Counted from the first letter of the stretch, positions 35,661 to 45,013 are shown. The stretch is 63,727 nucleotides of DNA from Anaerolineales bacterium (GCA_020060465.1 JAGVAD010000004.1:1-63727), one strand, 5' to 3'. Numbers and translations: made by a program. Notes: generated by a model from the sequence alone, not told the origin.

Positions 35661-35673
35661 CAAGGATGTAATC

Positions 35674-36087
35674 ATGCATGATCAGCACCCGCCATCGTCG
35701 CTCGACCGTTGGAAATACCGGGTAAAGCAGCTCAAAACCGAAACCTATGCCCTGTATCTGGCGTATTGCGACCCGCGCACGCCCTGGTATGCCCGACTCT
35801 TTGCAATCCTGATCGTGGCACACACTCTCAGCCCCATAGATTTGATACCCGATTTTATCCCCGTACTGGGCTATGTGGATGATCTGGTGATCACTCCGCT
35901 GGGTTTGTGGCTGGCGCTGCGCATGATCCCTGCGCAGGTGATCCACGAAGCTCGCTTACAAGCCGCCGAAAGCCAGGAAAAAATTGAGGCATTGGGCAAG
36001 GTTGGTCTGGCGATGACGCTGGGTGTTTGGGTCGGTGTGATTCTGCTGATTTCATGGTTGATCTGGCGTGCAGCACGAGGCGCCTGA
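35674..36087 (+). CDS. DUF1232 (YkvA-like) membrane protein
   Basis: 137 residues from the ATG at 35674 with AAGGATG upstream. The conserved core is ILIVAHTLSPIDLIPDFIPV followed by LGYVDDLVITPLGL, diagnostic of DUF1232. A C-terminal membrane helix (VWVGVILLISWLIWRAA) follows. Function of the family is unknown. It begins 13 bp after the preceding gene and may belong to the same transcript. Confidence 0.9.
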   Translation: MHDQHPPSSLDRWKYRVKQLKTETYALYLAYCDPRTPWYARLFAILIVAHTLSPIDLIPDFIPVLGYVDDLVITPLGLWLALRMIPAQVIHEARLQAAESQEKIEALGKVGLAMTLGVWVGVILLISWLIWRAARGA

Positions 36088-36215
36088 GCTTTTTTATCTA
36101 CGAAAACACTCTCGCCTCACCAGATCGCCTTACAAATTTGTTGGACCACGTCACGAATCCATCTGAATCAAGCTGGTTGGTACTAATATCCCATAGCGTT
36201 GTTATGCAGGCGGGC

Positions 36216-36235
36216 TATAATCTCTTATAAGAGAT
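36216..36235 (+). promoter_or_regulatory. -10 box and 16-bp palindrome over a start codon
   Basis: TATAAT at 36216-36221 is followed by the perfect palindrome ATCTCTTATAAGAGAT at 36220-36235, which runs into the ATG at 36234. No separate ribosome-binding site fits, so the mRNA may be leaderless and the palindrome an operator. Confidence 0.5.
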
Positions 36236-38021
36236 GAAGTTTCTTCGCAATTTTAAATATCTCCTCATAATTTTTTGCCTGACGGCGCAAATTCCTATAT
36301 CCGTGTACGCTGCGCCTGCCATGCAGGATGACGGCGATCCAGCGCCGCAAGATGTACAGGTTACAGTCACGCGGCGGGTGAATGTTCCCTATTTCGCTGA
36401 CCGCGTGCGCAATGTCGATTCGGCTATTTTTTGGTTTGGGCGCGTCACACCCAGTGAAAATTACGCTGATGTGCGTTTAGGCTATACCGCCTCGACGCTG
36501 GTTGTGCGGCTGCACGTCATAGATCGTCTGATCTGGCGAGATAACACCCCGACCCCTGCCGAATTGACCCTGTACGATGCCGCCAGTCTGTATCTGAGCC
36601 TGGACGGCAACACCGGCTCTGCACCGGATTCGCACGATTATCGTTTTATTGCGCAATTTGGAGTATCCGCAGGCGACCCCGCATTCCAGGCCGTGTATCG
36701 GGGGGAGAACGCGGCCTGGAGCCCGGCGGATACCAGTTTCACAGCCAACAGCGGGTGGCGCGGCAACGCCCCGAATGACATGATTGAAGATCGCGGCTGG
36801 ACGCTTGAGTACAATATCCCCTTCAGCAGCCTGGGGTTGAGCGCCGCCCCACCCAACGGAACAGTGTGGGGCCTGGCAGTGACGCTATATGACCGTGACG
36901 ACGCTGCCGGCACGCCAATCGCTGCAAAATCCTGGCCGGAGGGGATGTCCTCTACGCAACCCTCCACCTGGGGCCAGCTTATTTTTGGTTTGCCCAGCTA
37001 CACCCCACCAAACGTGCCTTCCTCTGGCTCGACCACAATCCGACAGGGATTGAATGGAGCTGTCGTTCCAGATGCAGGGGTGGGCGGTGACATCGGGCGT
37101 CTGTGCCCGGGCGACTCGTATTACATCTGGAATTTATGGGGCAACGCCAACTTTGCTGGCGGAACAGGTGTCAACTTGCAAAACCAGGGCGACATTGCCG
37201 ATTGGCCGTGTTTTTCAAAATATTACATTACCTTTCCACTCAACCAATTGCCGCCCAACAAAGCCATTCTCTCCGCCACGCTGACATTACACCATTGGGG
37301 CGGCTCGGACCCAAATCAGGCGTTGCGCTCATTGATCCAGGTCTTTACTGTTGCAGAGGATTGGCAGGAAACAACGCTCACGTGGAACAACGCCCCGCTG
37401 GCAGTGGAAAACGTCAGCCGCGCCTGGGTGGACGTGGTGGCAAGCTGCAACTGGCCGTGCGTACCGCGCACCTGGGATGTCAGCCGGGCGGTCGCCCAGG
37501 CTTATGCGGCAGGCGCGCCGCTGCGCCTGGCGCTCTATGAAGCCGACGAGGCATATCACAGCGGTAAATACTTCACGACCTCCGATGTGGGTGATTGGAA
37601 CGCAGTTGGTCGGCCAACGCTGACCGTCGTCTGGGGTGAAGCGCCCGGCGCCTTGCGCAAAACCGTCTGGCCAATCATTGCCTCCCAGGGGGACACGGTA
37701 ACCTTTACCCTCAATTTCAACGGCATTGGCCAGAATCTGACACTCACCGACATTCTGCCCAACGGCCTGGGGGCGCCCATCGGTTTGAACGCCAGCTCGG
37801 GCCAGGCGCAATATAACCCCGCCACGCGCACAATCACCTGGACGGGTGCGCCAGCCAGCGGTCTGGCGGTCACCCTGACTTATAGCACCACGGTGCAGGT
37901 CAGCGAACGGCAGGCGCTGATCAACCAGGCGCAACTTCTACTGCCGGACGGCTCATCCACCGCCCAGGCGGCCGTCATCGTGGACGGATCGCTGCTCTTT
38001 CTACCCCTGGCGCGCCGATGA
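36234..38021 (+). CDS. Secreted protein with CBM9-like and DNRLRE domains
   Basis: 595 residues. Signal peptide at 1-26 (KYLLIIFCLTAQIPISVYA). Residues about 45-235 resemble a CBM9/DOMON-type beta-sandwich (AIFWFGRV, DVRLGYTASTLVVRLHVID). Residues about 260-465 form a DNRLRE domain (KAILSATLTLHHWG, EDWQETTLTWNNAP, WDVSRAV). A DUF11-like surface repeat follows (KTVWPIIASQGDTVTFTLNF). The last residues, LLFLPLARR, match a short Leu-Pro-Leu-x-Arg-Arg type ending seen on many exported Chloroflexota proteins (from general knowledge). Probably cell-surface; substrate unknown. Confidence 0.8.
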   Translation: MKFLRNFKYLLIIFCLTAQIPISVYAAPAMQDDGDPAPQDVQVTVTRRVNVPYFADRVRNVDSAIFWFGRVTPSENYADVRLGYTASTLVVRLHVIDRLIWRDNTPTPAELTLYDAASLYLSLDGNTGSAPDSHDYRFIAQFGVSAGDPAFQAVYRGENAAWSPADTSFTANSGWRGNAPNDMIEDRGWTLEYNIPFSSLGLSAAPPNGTVWGLAVTLYDRDDAAGTPIAAKSWPEGMSSTQPSTWGQLIFGLPSYTPPNVPSSGSTTIRQGLNGAVVPDAGVGGDIGRLCPGDSYYIWNLWGNANFAGGTGVNLQNQGDIADWPCFSKYYITFPLNQLPPNKAILSATLTLHHWGGSDPNQALRSLIQVFTVAEDWQETTLTWNNAPLAVENVSRAWVDVVASCNWPCVPRTWDVSRAVAQAYAAGAPLRLALYEADEAYHSGKYFTTSDVGDWNAVGRPTLTVVWGEAPGALRKTVWPIIASQGDTVTFTLNFNGIGQNLTLTDILPNGLGAPIGLNASSGQAQYNPATRTITWTGAPASGLAVTLTYSTTVQVSERQALINQAQLLLPDGSSTAQAAVIVDGSLLFLPLARR

Positions 38022-38073
38022 CCACCCGGCCGATCAGCCAGCGTAACAATTGCATCTTCCGCTGTTCTAAAGT

Positions 38074-38079
38074 TATAAT
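38074..38079 (+). promoter_or_regulatory. -10 box next to the MOSC gene start
   Basis: TATAAT ends six bases before the ATG at 38086, with TTGCAT 18 bp upstream as a weak -35. As at 36216 this predicts a leaderless or nearly leaderless mRNA. Confidence 0.45.
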
Positions 38080-38085
38080 ATCCCC

Positions 38086-38676
38086 ATGCCGATCCAATAT
38101 CGTCTCGCTGGTCTGGTCTGCGGCGTCTATCTGAGCTTGCAGGCAGAATCGTTGGTCAGCACGCCGCAAGCACTGGTACACGCCACTCTTGCTGGTTTCG
38201 ATGGCGATAAGCATGCTGGCGTGACGCGTCTATCCGATGGACGTACACCCAAATACCCTCGCGGCGTCTCCATCCGCAACGACCGCCAGGTCTCGCTGAT
38301 GTCTGTGGAGGAGTTAGAGCAAATCGCTCAGACGCTGGCGCTTCCCAAAATCGAGGCAGAGTGGCTGGGGGCAAATATGTTGTTGCGCGGCATTCCCAAC
38401 CTGAGTCGCCTGCCGCCCAGCACGCGGCTGTATTTTTCCGGCGGCGCGTCGTTGGTGGTCACCAGTGAAAACCGGCCCTGCATCCATCCCGGACGGGTGA
38501 TCGCAGCGCAATACGACGGGCAGGGGCTGGTAAACCGGTCGCTGGCGGAGGAATTTGTGCGCGCCGCCCAGGGTCGCCGCGGCCTGGTCGCCTGCGTCGA
38601 ACGCCCAGGGATAATCCGCGCTGGAGAAACGGTTGAAGTTGAAGTTCCCGAATTGAAAGCGTATTCGCCGGTATGA
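38086..38676 (+). CDS. MOSC-domain protein
   Basis: 196 residues. MOSC (molybdenum cofactor sulfurase C-terminal) domain with the conserved Cys in SENRPCIHPGR. Other family segments are FDGDKHAG and WLGANMLLRGIPNLSRLP. Stand-alone MOSC proteins are thought to handle sulfur transfer or detoxify N-hydroxylated bases. It overlaps the next gene by four bases (ATGA), suggesting a shared transcript. Confidence 0.88.
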   Translation: MPIQYRLAGLVCGVYLSLQAESLVSTPQALVHATLAGFDGDKHAGVTRLSDGRTPKYPRGVSIRNDRQVSLMSVEELEQIAQTLALPKIEAEWLGANMLLRGIPNLSRLPPSTRLYFSGGASLVVTSENRPCIHPGRVIAAQYDGQGLVNRSLAEEFVRAAQGRRGLVACVERPGIIRAGETVEVEVPELKAYSPV

Positions 38677-40040
38677 AAGCCGCCGGCATTTCTGAAAACA
38701 CGGCGGGCGCGGACAGCTTGCCCCTGCATCGTGTTGCCAAAACATGGTGGCCGCTGGCGGCAAGCTGGCTGCTCATGGCCCTCGAGCTGCCCGCGCTCAG
38801 CGCGGTCATCGCCCGTCTTCCACATCCAGAGATACACCTGGCTGCGTACGGCGGCGTAGTCTTCCAACTGGCATTGATTATCGAATCGCCCATCATCATG
38901 CTGTTGGCGGCTTCCACCGCGCTGAGCAAGGATTGGGCGTCTTACCGCCGCTTGCATCGGTTTATGATGACTGCGGGGGGACTGCTCACTGCTTTGCACC
39001 TATTGATCGCGCTGACGCCGCTATACTCTCTTGTGGTGGAGGACCTGATCGGCGCGCCGCCGGAGATCATCGCCCCTGCTCGCTTGGGGCTGATCGTGAT
39101 GACGCCCTGGACCTGGTCTATCGCCTATCGGCGCTTCAATCAGGGCGTATTGATCCGTTTTGGTCATTCTCAGACCGTGGGCATTGGAACGGTCGTCCGC
39201 CTGAGCGCCAACTTGATCGTGCTATTTGTGGGGTTCAATCTGGCGCAAACGCTGGGGCCGCAACGTATACCGGGCATCCTGGTAGGAACCGCAGCGGTCG
39301 CCGCCGGGGTGATGAGTGAAGCATTTTACGCCGGATGGGCAGTGCGGCCAGTGCTGCGCAATCAAGTACGCCTGGCGCCGCCCGTTGAACCGGCGCTCAC
39401 CTGGCAGGTCTTTTTTGCTTTCTATATCCCTTTGGTGATGACCTCGTTGCTCACCCTGATCGCCAACCCCATCGGCAGCGCTGCATTGAGCCGCATGCCG
39501 GAGAGCCTCGCCTCTTTGGCGGTCTGGCCAGTGGTTACCGGGCTTGTCTTTATGCTGCGCAGTATGGGAGTCGCCTACAACGAAGTGGTGGTCGCATTGC
39601 TGGATCAACGCGGAGCGTATCGCAGCTTGAAGCGTTTCGCCGAGTTGCTTTCTGCCTTCACGACGGGGCTGCTGTTATTGGTCGCCGCCACGCCCTTGGC
39701 TGCGCTCTGGTTTGAACGAGTCTCCGCCTTGCCGCCGTTTTTGGCGCATCTGGCGCGCTCCGGGTTATGGTTGGCGCTGCCATTGCCTGCGCTGAGCGTA
39801 TTGCAAAGCTGGTATCAAGGCGCATTGCTGTATGGGCGGCGCACGCGCGGCGTCAGCGAATCGGTGGTGGTTTATTTGTTCGTGGTTGCTGCGTTGCTGG
39901 CCGCCGGCGCAGTCTGGGGAGGCGCAATCGGCCTGTATGTCGGTTTGGCGGCGATGACCGTGAGCATGGCTGCACAAACCGCCTGGCTGGCCTGGCGAGC
40001 CGCGCCAGTTCTGGCCGAAATTCGCCAACGGGATGAGTAA
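38673..40040 (+). CDS. Polytopic membrane protein, MATE/ANKH-like
   Basis: 455 residues with about 12 hydrophobic segments. The pattern of paired bundles and the loop LGLIVMTPWTWSIAYRRFNQG are reminiscent of the MOP (MATE-like) exporter superfamily and its progressive-ankylosis-like branch; I cannot fix the family by eye. The first 25 residues are cytosolic. It overlaps the MOSC gene and is followed by a 137-bp gap before the E1 gene. Substrate unknown. Confidence 0.65.
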   Translation: MKAAGISENTAGADSLPLHRVAKTWWPLAASWLLMALELPALSAVIARLPHPEIHLAAYGGVVFQLALIIESPIIMLLAASTALSKDWASYRRLHRFMMTAGGLLTALHLLIALTPLYSLVVEDLIGAPPEIIAPARLGLIVMTPWTWSIAYRRFNQGVLIRFGHSQTVGIGTVVRLSANLIVLFVGFNLAQTLGPQRIPGILVGTAAVAAGVMSEAFYAGWAVRPVLRNQVRLAPPVEPALTWQVFFAFYIPLVMTSLLTLIANPIGSAALSRMPESLASLAVWPVVTGLVFMLRSMGVAYNEVVVALLDQRGAYRSLKRFAELLSAFTTGLLLLVAATPLAALWFERVSALPPFLAHLARSGLWLALPLPALSVLQSWYQGALLYGRRTRGVSESVVVYLFVVAALLAAGAVWGGAIGLYVGLAAMTVSMAAQTAWLAWRAAPVLAEIRQRDE

Positions 40041-40177
40041 AACATGCGCGCAGTCCACAAATTCCACTGAAATCTTATCAACTTGGCTTGAGACGATATT
40101 TTGGGTAAAATCAGTCCATGAATTGGCGATTAACTGAAAGTCAATGATGGATTTTCTTCCCTCAGGTGGAGCGTCTC

Positions 40178-42232
40178 ATGGTAGAAAAACAAGCGGATTG
40201 GTGGGAAGCGGCGCGCATCCTATTGCTCTCGCGCAAACTGGATCAATTAGAGGAAGAGCAGCTTGTCCCACAAGGCAAAATCAAATACCAATTTTCGGCT
40301 GGCGGGCATGAGCTGGCTCAGGCTTTGCTGGCACAGGCGCTGGATCACCCACACGATGCGGCGACAGTTTATTACCGCTCGCGGCCATTATTGCTGGCCT
40401 GCGGGCTGAGCGTGACCGAGGCGCTGGCAGCAGGTATGGCAAAAACTGGCAGTCCCAGCCAGGGGCGGGACGTGGGCGTAGTGTTCAATCTGCCGCGTCG
40501 CCGTGGACTGACTATTCTGCCCGCCTCCGGCGATGTGGGGGCGCAATATACACCCGCCGCTGGTTGGGCGCAGGCTATTCGTTACCGAGAGCGCGTACTG
40601 GGCGAATCCGACTGGGATAGCGCCATAGCTGTCGCCTGCGGCGGCGAAGGCAGTACTGCCGCCAATGGCTTTTGGGCGGCGCTCAATCTGGTGACTACCG
40701 AAAATGTCCCCCTGCTATTTTTTATCGAAAACAACGCCTATGGCATCTCGGTGCCGGCGGAATGCCAGACGCCAGGTGGTAATTTAGCGGCTAATCTGGC
40801 GTCGTTCAATAATCTGTTGACGCTGGACGGTGACGGCACCGATCCACTCGACGCCTGGGACGTCATTACGCAGGCGGTCACTCACGTGCGCAGCGGGGCC
40901 GGGCCCTGCCTGCTGCATTTGCGCGTAGTGCGCCTGGGCGGCCATACCTTCATTGACGATCAGGCGTATAAACCAGAGGAACTGCGCCGCGTTGAAGTCG
41001 AGCGCGATCCGCTGCCTCGCCTGCAGGAATTTTTACGTCAGAATGATGACCCGCACGGCGAGCGTTGGACGGCTTTGGAAGCTCAGGTGCAGGCGGAGTT
41101 GCAAGCTGCCTTGCATGAAGCTGAAACCCTGCCTGATCCCCAACCGACAGAAACTGCGCGCTTTCTGTTCTTCGAAGGCGCTGCGCCGCTCCAGGGCGGG
41201 CTGCGCCCGGAGGGGGCGCTGCTTCCTTTGAGCGACTCGCAACCGCTGTCCAGCGGCCCGCGCATCAATTTTGTGGATGCTGTGCGACGTACACTGGAGA
41301 CGGAGATGCGCCTCAACCCACGAATGTTGGTTTTTGGCGAGGATGTGGGGGTGAAGGGCGGCGTGCACGGCGCGACGCTGGATATGCAAGCGCACTTCGG
41401 ACCCGATCGCGTCTTCGATACTTCATTATCTGAAGAAGGCATCATCGGTCGAGCGGTAGGCATGGCGCTGGCTGGCCTGCTGCCCGTACCCGAAATTCAG
41501 TTTCGCAAATACGCGGACCCCGCTCACGAGCAAATTAGCGACCTGGGCACGCTGCGGTGGCGCACTGCCAATAACTTTGCCGCACCGGTGGTGGTGCGCA
41601 TCCCGGTCGGCTTCAGTAAAAAGACCGGCGACCCCTGGCACAGCGTGAGCGGCGAGGCGGTCTATGCCCACACTCTTGGCTGGCGCATCGCCTACCCCAG
41701 CAACGCCGCAGACGCCGTCGGCTTATTGCGCACAGCGCTGCGCGGCGACGACCCGACGTTCTTCTTTGAGCATCGCGCCCTGCTGGATACGCCAGACGGA
41801 CGCCGCCCCTATCCCGGCGACAACTTCTGCCTGCCCTTCGGGCGCGCTGCCCGTTTGTTGCAGGGCGATGAGCTGACAGTGATCACCTGGGGAGCGATGA
41901 CGCCGCGCTGCCTGGAGGCAGCCAAAGCCTTCTCCGGTCGTGTGACGCTGCTTGACTTGCGCACCATTGTTCCCTGGGACCGGGAAGCAGTTTTAGAAGC
42001 TGCCCGGCGCACAGGTAAAGTCCTGATCGTGCATGAGGATACTCTCACGTCCGGCTTTGGCAGCGAAATCGCCGCGCAGATAGTCAGCCAGGCGTTCACC
42101 GACCTGGACGCGCCGATCGAGCGCCTGACAACGCCGGATTTGCCCATCCCCTATAATATCGGTTTGATGGAAGCCGTACTGCCCAGCGTGGAACGCATTC
42201 GTCAGAAAATACAAGCGCTGCTGGCGTATTGA
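40178..42232 (+). CDS. Fused alpha-beta E1 component of a 2-oxoacid dehydrogenase
   Basis: 684 residues from the ATG at 40178 (GGAG seven bases upstream; a GTG at 40166 is less likely). The first half is E1 alpha with the thiamine-diphosphate motif GGEGS through ENNAYGISV. The second half (from about residue 360) is E1 beta, with VFGEDVGVKGGVHGAT, FDTSLSEEGIIGRAVGMA and HEDTLTSGFGSEIA. It decarboxylates pyruvate or branched-chain 2-oxoacids. No E2 or E3 gene lies nearby, so partners must be encoded elsewhere. Confidence 0.9.
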   Translation: MVEKQADWWEAARILLLSRKLDQLEEEQLVPQGKIKYQFSAGGHELAQALLAQALDHPHDAATVYYRSRPLLLACGLSVTEALAAGMAKTGSPSQGRDVGVVFNLPRRRGLTILPASGDVGAQYTPAAGWAQAIRYRERVLGESDWDSAIAVACGGEGSTAANGFWAALNLVTTENVPLLFFIENNAYGISVPAECQTPGGNLAANLASFNNLLTLDGDGTDPLDAWDVITQAVTHVRSGAGPCLLHLRVVRLGGHTFIDDQAYKPEELRRVEVERDPLPRLQEFLRQNDDPHGERWTALEAQVQAELQAALHEAETLPDPQPTETARFLFFEGAAPLQGGLRPEGALLPLSDSQPLSSGPRINFVDAVRRTLETEMRLNPRMLVFGEDVGVKGGVHGATLDMQAHFGPDRVFDTSLSEEGIIGRAVGMALAGLLPVPEIQFRKYADPAHEQISDLGTLRWRTANNFAAPVVVRIPVGFSKKTGDPWHSVSGEAVYAHTLGWRIAYPSNAADAVGLLRTALRGDDPTFFFEHRALLDTPDGRRPYPGDNFCLPFGRAARLLQGDELTVITWGAMTPRCLEAAKAFSGRVTLLDLRTIVPWDREAVLEAARRTGKVLIVHEDTLTSGFGSEIAAQIVSQAFTDLDAPIERLTTPDLPIPYNIGLMEAVLPSVERIRQKIQALLAY

Positions 42233-42339
42233 ACTCTCCATGTCCTATAGCCAGAAAAATAAATCGGGGCATCTGAAGTCTCGTCGCGGAGAAATTTTTA
42301 ACATTCCTCCTACATACCTCTGATTCTGATCTAACGCGC

Positions 42340-42480
42340 ATTCTATAGAATATAAGATGAGCAAAGAGGCTTTCTTCATGAAAGTTCTCTCCCAGTACCC
42401 GGAAGGCTTGCCGAACATCTATGCGCAGCAAAGTTGACATGCGGAGACCTTCCGGGCGCTGGCTAAAAGACAACTTTAGC
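42340..42480 (+). promoter_or_regulatory. Structured leader upstream of hsp20
   Basis: The 289-bp gap before hsp20 holds a 12-bp palindrome ATTCTATAGAAT (42340-42351) beside TATAAG. A 9-bp stem follows, CCCGGAAGG at 42398-42406 with CCTTCCGGG at 42448-42456. AAAGTTG in its loop (42430-42436) can pair with CAACTTT outside (42471-42477), a pseudoknot. CAACTTT can instead join the hairpin GCTAAA/TTTAGC (42462-42480). The two states exclude each other. No CIRCE element is present. Confidence 0.45.
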
Positions 42481-42521
42481 GGATGAAAATAACAAACTAC
42501 CGAAAATGAGGAGGTGCGTCT

Positions 42522-43082
42522 ATGGATAAACTGGTTGTATATCGTCCTTTCAACGACATCTGGAATACGCGCAGCCTGATTGAACGAGTATTTGATGAGA
42601 CGCTTTCCGCCTTTAACGATCCATTTTTCTCTACTACAAACCTGGCGCCATGGACAGCGCCGTTTTGGACGCAATGGAGCTGGCCAGCCTTCCCCGGCGA
42701 TAACCTGCCGCTCGATTTGTACGAGACCGATAAAGAATTGGTGGCTGAAATCCCCTTGCCGGGCGTCCAACCAGAAGACATTCAAGTGGAAGAACGCGAC
42801 GGCGTGCTGACCATTCGAGCGGAGAGCAAAGCTGAGCAGGAGCGCACCACAGGCAATTGGCGGCTTCAAGAGCGACGCTATGGCGCCTGGCAACGCAGCG
42901 TGCGGCTGCCCAGCGCAGTACGCAGCGAAAAGGCAAAAGCAGAGCTAAAGGATGGCGTTCTGAGGGTGATTCTGCCTAAAGTTACGGCAGGCAGCCCGCT
43001 GAAACGCATTCCGGTCAGCATCCCCAAGATCAAATTACCTTCCATTGGCAGGAAGGAAAAGCGTATTCGTGTCAAGGCGTAG
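42522..43082 (+). CDS. hsp20: Hsp20/alpha-crystallin small heat-shock protein
   Basis: 186 residues. ATP-independent holdase. The alpha-crystallin domain covers about 65-160 (PLDLYETDKELVAEIPLPGV, then IRAESKAEQERTTGNWRLQE, ending in DGVLRVILPKV). The C-terminal tail contains IPVSIPKIKL, with an I-x-I/P-type oligomerisation motif. GAGGAGG precedes the ATG. A strong terminator follows at 43129. Confidence 0.93.
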   Translation: MDKLVVYRPFNDIWNTRSLIERVFDETLSAFNDPFFSTTNLAPWTAPFWTQWSWPAFPGDNLPLDLYETDKELVAEIPLPGVQPEDIQVEERDGVLTIRAESKAEQERTTGNWRLQERRYGAWQRSVRLPSAVRSEKAKAELKDGVLRVILPKVTAGSPLKRIPVSIPKIKLPSIGRKEKRIRVKA

Positions 43083-43128
43083 AAAAGGGGCCTAAATCCC
43101 TCTCCTTTCTCCTTCGGCGAACTGAACT

Positions 43129-43164
43129 GTGGCGGGCGGCAATTGCCGCCCGCCACTCTTTTTT
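43129..43164 (+). terminator. Intrinsic terminator of hsp20
   Basis: A perfect 12-bp stem, GTGGCGGGCGGC at 43129-43140 with GCCGCCCGCCAC at 43145-43156 around AATT, followed by TCTTTTTT. Confidence 0.92.
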
Positions 43165-43210
43165 ACCTTTCATAATGCAGACCGGAGCTTACCTCGATGC
43201 ACAGCTCTGT

Positions 43211-45013
43211 TCAGCGCAAAGGCCATACCAATGGCAATAACCCCAAAATCAAGAGAGACAATAGCAGCGCCAAAGGCGCGCCAACGCGGGCATAGTCACG
43301 GAAAGTATAACCCCCTGGCCCCATCACCAGGATGTTTACCGGATGACCGAGTGGCGTGATAAACGCCATCGAAGCTGCCAAAGCGACCGCCATGCCCAGC
43401 GCATGCGGGTTCAAACCAGCCTGTTGAGCTGCGGCTAACGCCACCGGCGCAATCATCGCCGCCGCTGCCGCGCCGTTGAGCGCTTGAACCAACAAGGTCG
43501 TCGTCAAAAACAAACCGATCAAGATCATCGCTGCACCATAGGGCTCCAGCAGGCGCAGCAAACCATTGGCTAACGAAGCCGCCGCCCCGGTCTGGATCAT
43601 CGCTGTACCGAGTGGTAACATCCCCGCCACCAAAAAGACGCTGCGCCAATCCACTGCACGATAAGCCTGATCCATGCTTAACACGCCGCTTACCACCATA
43701 CCCAATGCCCCCAACAGAAACCATTCCGCCGTTCGGTTAGGAAAGACGATCGCCAGGATTAACGCAATCAATGCCAGCCCCAACCCGGTCCAAAACTTGC
43801 CCGCTGCAACCGGCGCACGGCGATGATTGAACAACACCAACACTTCTGGCTCGCTCTGCAATAAAGTCAGATTTTGCGGGCTGGCTTGCAGAAGCAAAGC
43901 ATCGCCAAACTGAAGCGGCAACTCCCACAGGCGGGTGCGGATGGAGCGCCCGCTGCGCCAGATTGCCAGCACGTTCACCCCAAATTTTTCGCGAAATTGT
44001 ACCTGGCGCAGCGTTTGACCAATCCAATGGGAGCGCGGCGTCAACACCGCCTCCACCAGTTGCGCCCCGCCTCGCTCCAGATCTGTCTCGTCCCAGTCTG
44101 CTGGCTGCATGATCTGCAATAATGGCGCAAGCGACTGCGGCGAGAGGTCATCCGGGCGACCTTCCAGCAAAAGTTGATCGCCCGCCTCCAGACGCGTTGT
44201 CGGTTGCAACGGGCTGAGTATTCGCCCGCCGCGTCGCAGTGCAACTACATTCAAATTGTAACCCTCACGCAGCCCGCTTTGCTGTAAAGACTGTCCGACC
44301 AATGTGGATTCTTGGGGTATGCGTCCGGCGACCAGGCGTTCACCCAGGCGATAAATATCAAACAGATCCACCGCTGGCTGTTCTTGCGCCATGCGTTGCA
44401 CCGGCGATTGTTCTGGCAGCCAGCGCCGGCCGACCAACGCCAGATAAACTGACCCCGTCAACACAATGGGGACACCGAGTGGAGCGAAATCCAGCAGTCC
44501 AAAGCCAGTGTACCCATGCTCTATCAAGGTGCTGCTCACCACGATATTGCTGCTGGTCAGCAAAGTAGCCATGCCGCCCAAAATCGTGCCATAGGCCAGC
44601 GGCATCATCAATTTAGAAAGACTTACATTGGCTTTACGCGCAGCAGAAGAAACCGCCGGCAACAAGACCGCTGCGGCGGCGATGTTGTTCATCACCAGCG
44701 ATAGCGTCGCGCCAGATAAAGTTATAATGACGATCATCCAAAATTCGTTTTTGCCCCCCAGGCGGAGCAAAAACTCGCCTAGCCGCGCGGCTACGCCGGC
44801 TGTCCGTAGCCCTTCCGCCAGGATAAACACTGCCAGGATGGTGACCACCGCCGGTCGACTCAGCCCAGCAAATACCTCTTGTGGAGCCAAGACGCCGGTG
44901 AGTCCAAGCGCAAGTGTCGCTAACAAGGCAACGACATCTGGCCGCGGTTTACCCAATAACAACGCCAGAACTGCAACAAACAGGATTAAGAAAGTGACAG
45001 ATTGAGGTGTCAT
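43211..45013 (-). CDS. SLC13/DASS-type anion permease with TrkA-C domains
   Basis: 600 residues. Two hydrophobic halves (about 1-180 and 400-600) flank two cytosolic TrkA-C/RCK_C domains (YNLNVVALRRGGRIL and FGVNVLAIWRSGRSIR). The transmembrane half contains LSLVMNNIAAAAVLLPAV and AYGTILGGMATLLTSSNIVV, typical of the sodium-coupled sulfate/dicarboxylate family. Substrate could be sulfate, dicarboxylates or another anion. Transcribed toward hsp20. Confidence 0.9.
   Translation of the reverse strand: MTPQSVTFLILFVAVLALLLGKPRPDVVALLATLALGLTGVLAPQEVFAGLSRPAVVTILAVFILAEGLRTAGVAARLGEFLLRLGGKNEFWMIVIITLSGATLSLVMNNIAAAAVLLPAVSSAARKANVSLSKLMMPLAYGTILGGMATLLTSSNIVVSSTLIEHGYTGFGLLDFAPLGVPIVLTGSVYLALVGRRWLPEQSPVQRMAQEQPAVDLFDIYRLGERLVAGRIPQESTLVGQSLQQSGLREGYNLNVVALRRGGRILSPLQPTTRLEAGDQLLLEGRPDDLSPQSLAPLLQIMQPADWDETDLERGGAQLVEAVLTPRSHWIGQTLRQVQFREKFGVNVLAIWRSGRSIRTRLWELPLQFGDALLLQASPQNLTLLQSEPEVLVLFNHRRAPVAAGKFWTGLGLALIALILAIVFPNRTAEWFLLGALGMVVSGVLSMDQAYRAVDWRSVFLVAGMLPLGTAMIQTGAAASLANGLLRLLEPYGAAMILIGLFLTTTLLVQALNGAAAAAMIAPVALAAAQQAGLNPHALGMAVALAASMAFITPLGHPVNILVMGPGGYTFRDYARVGAPLALLLSLLILGLLPLVWPLR

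Noticed and set aside
42233..42521. CIRCE element ahead of hsp20.
   Set aside because: No TTAGCACTC-N9-GAGTGCTAA-like repeat is present.
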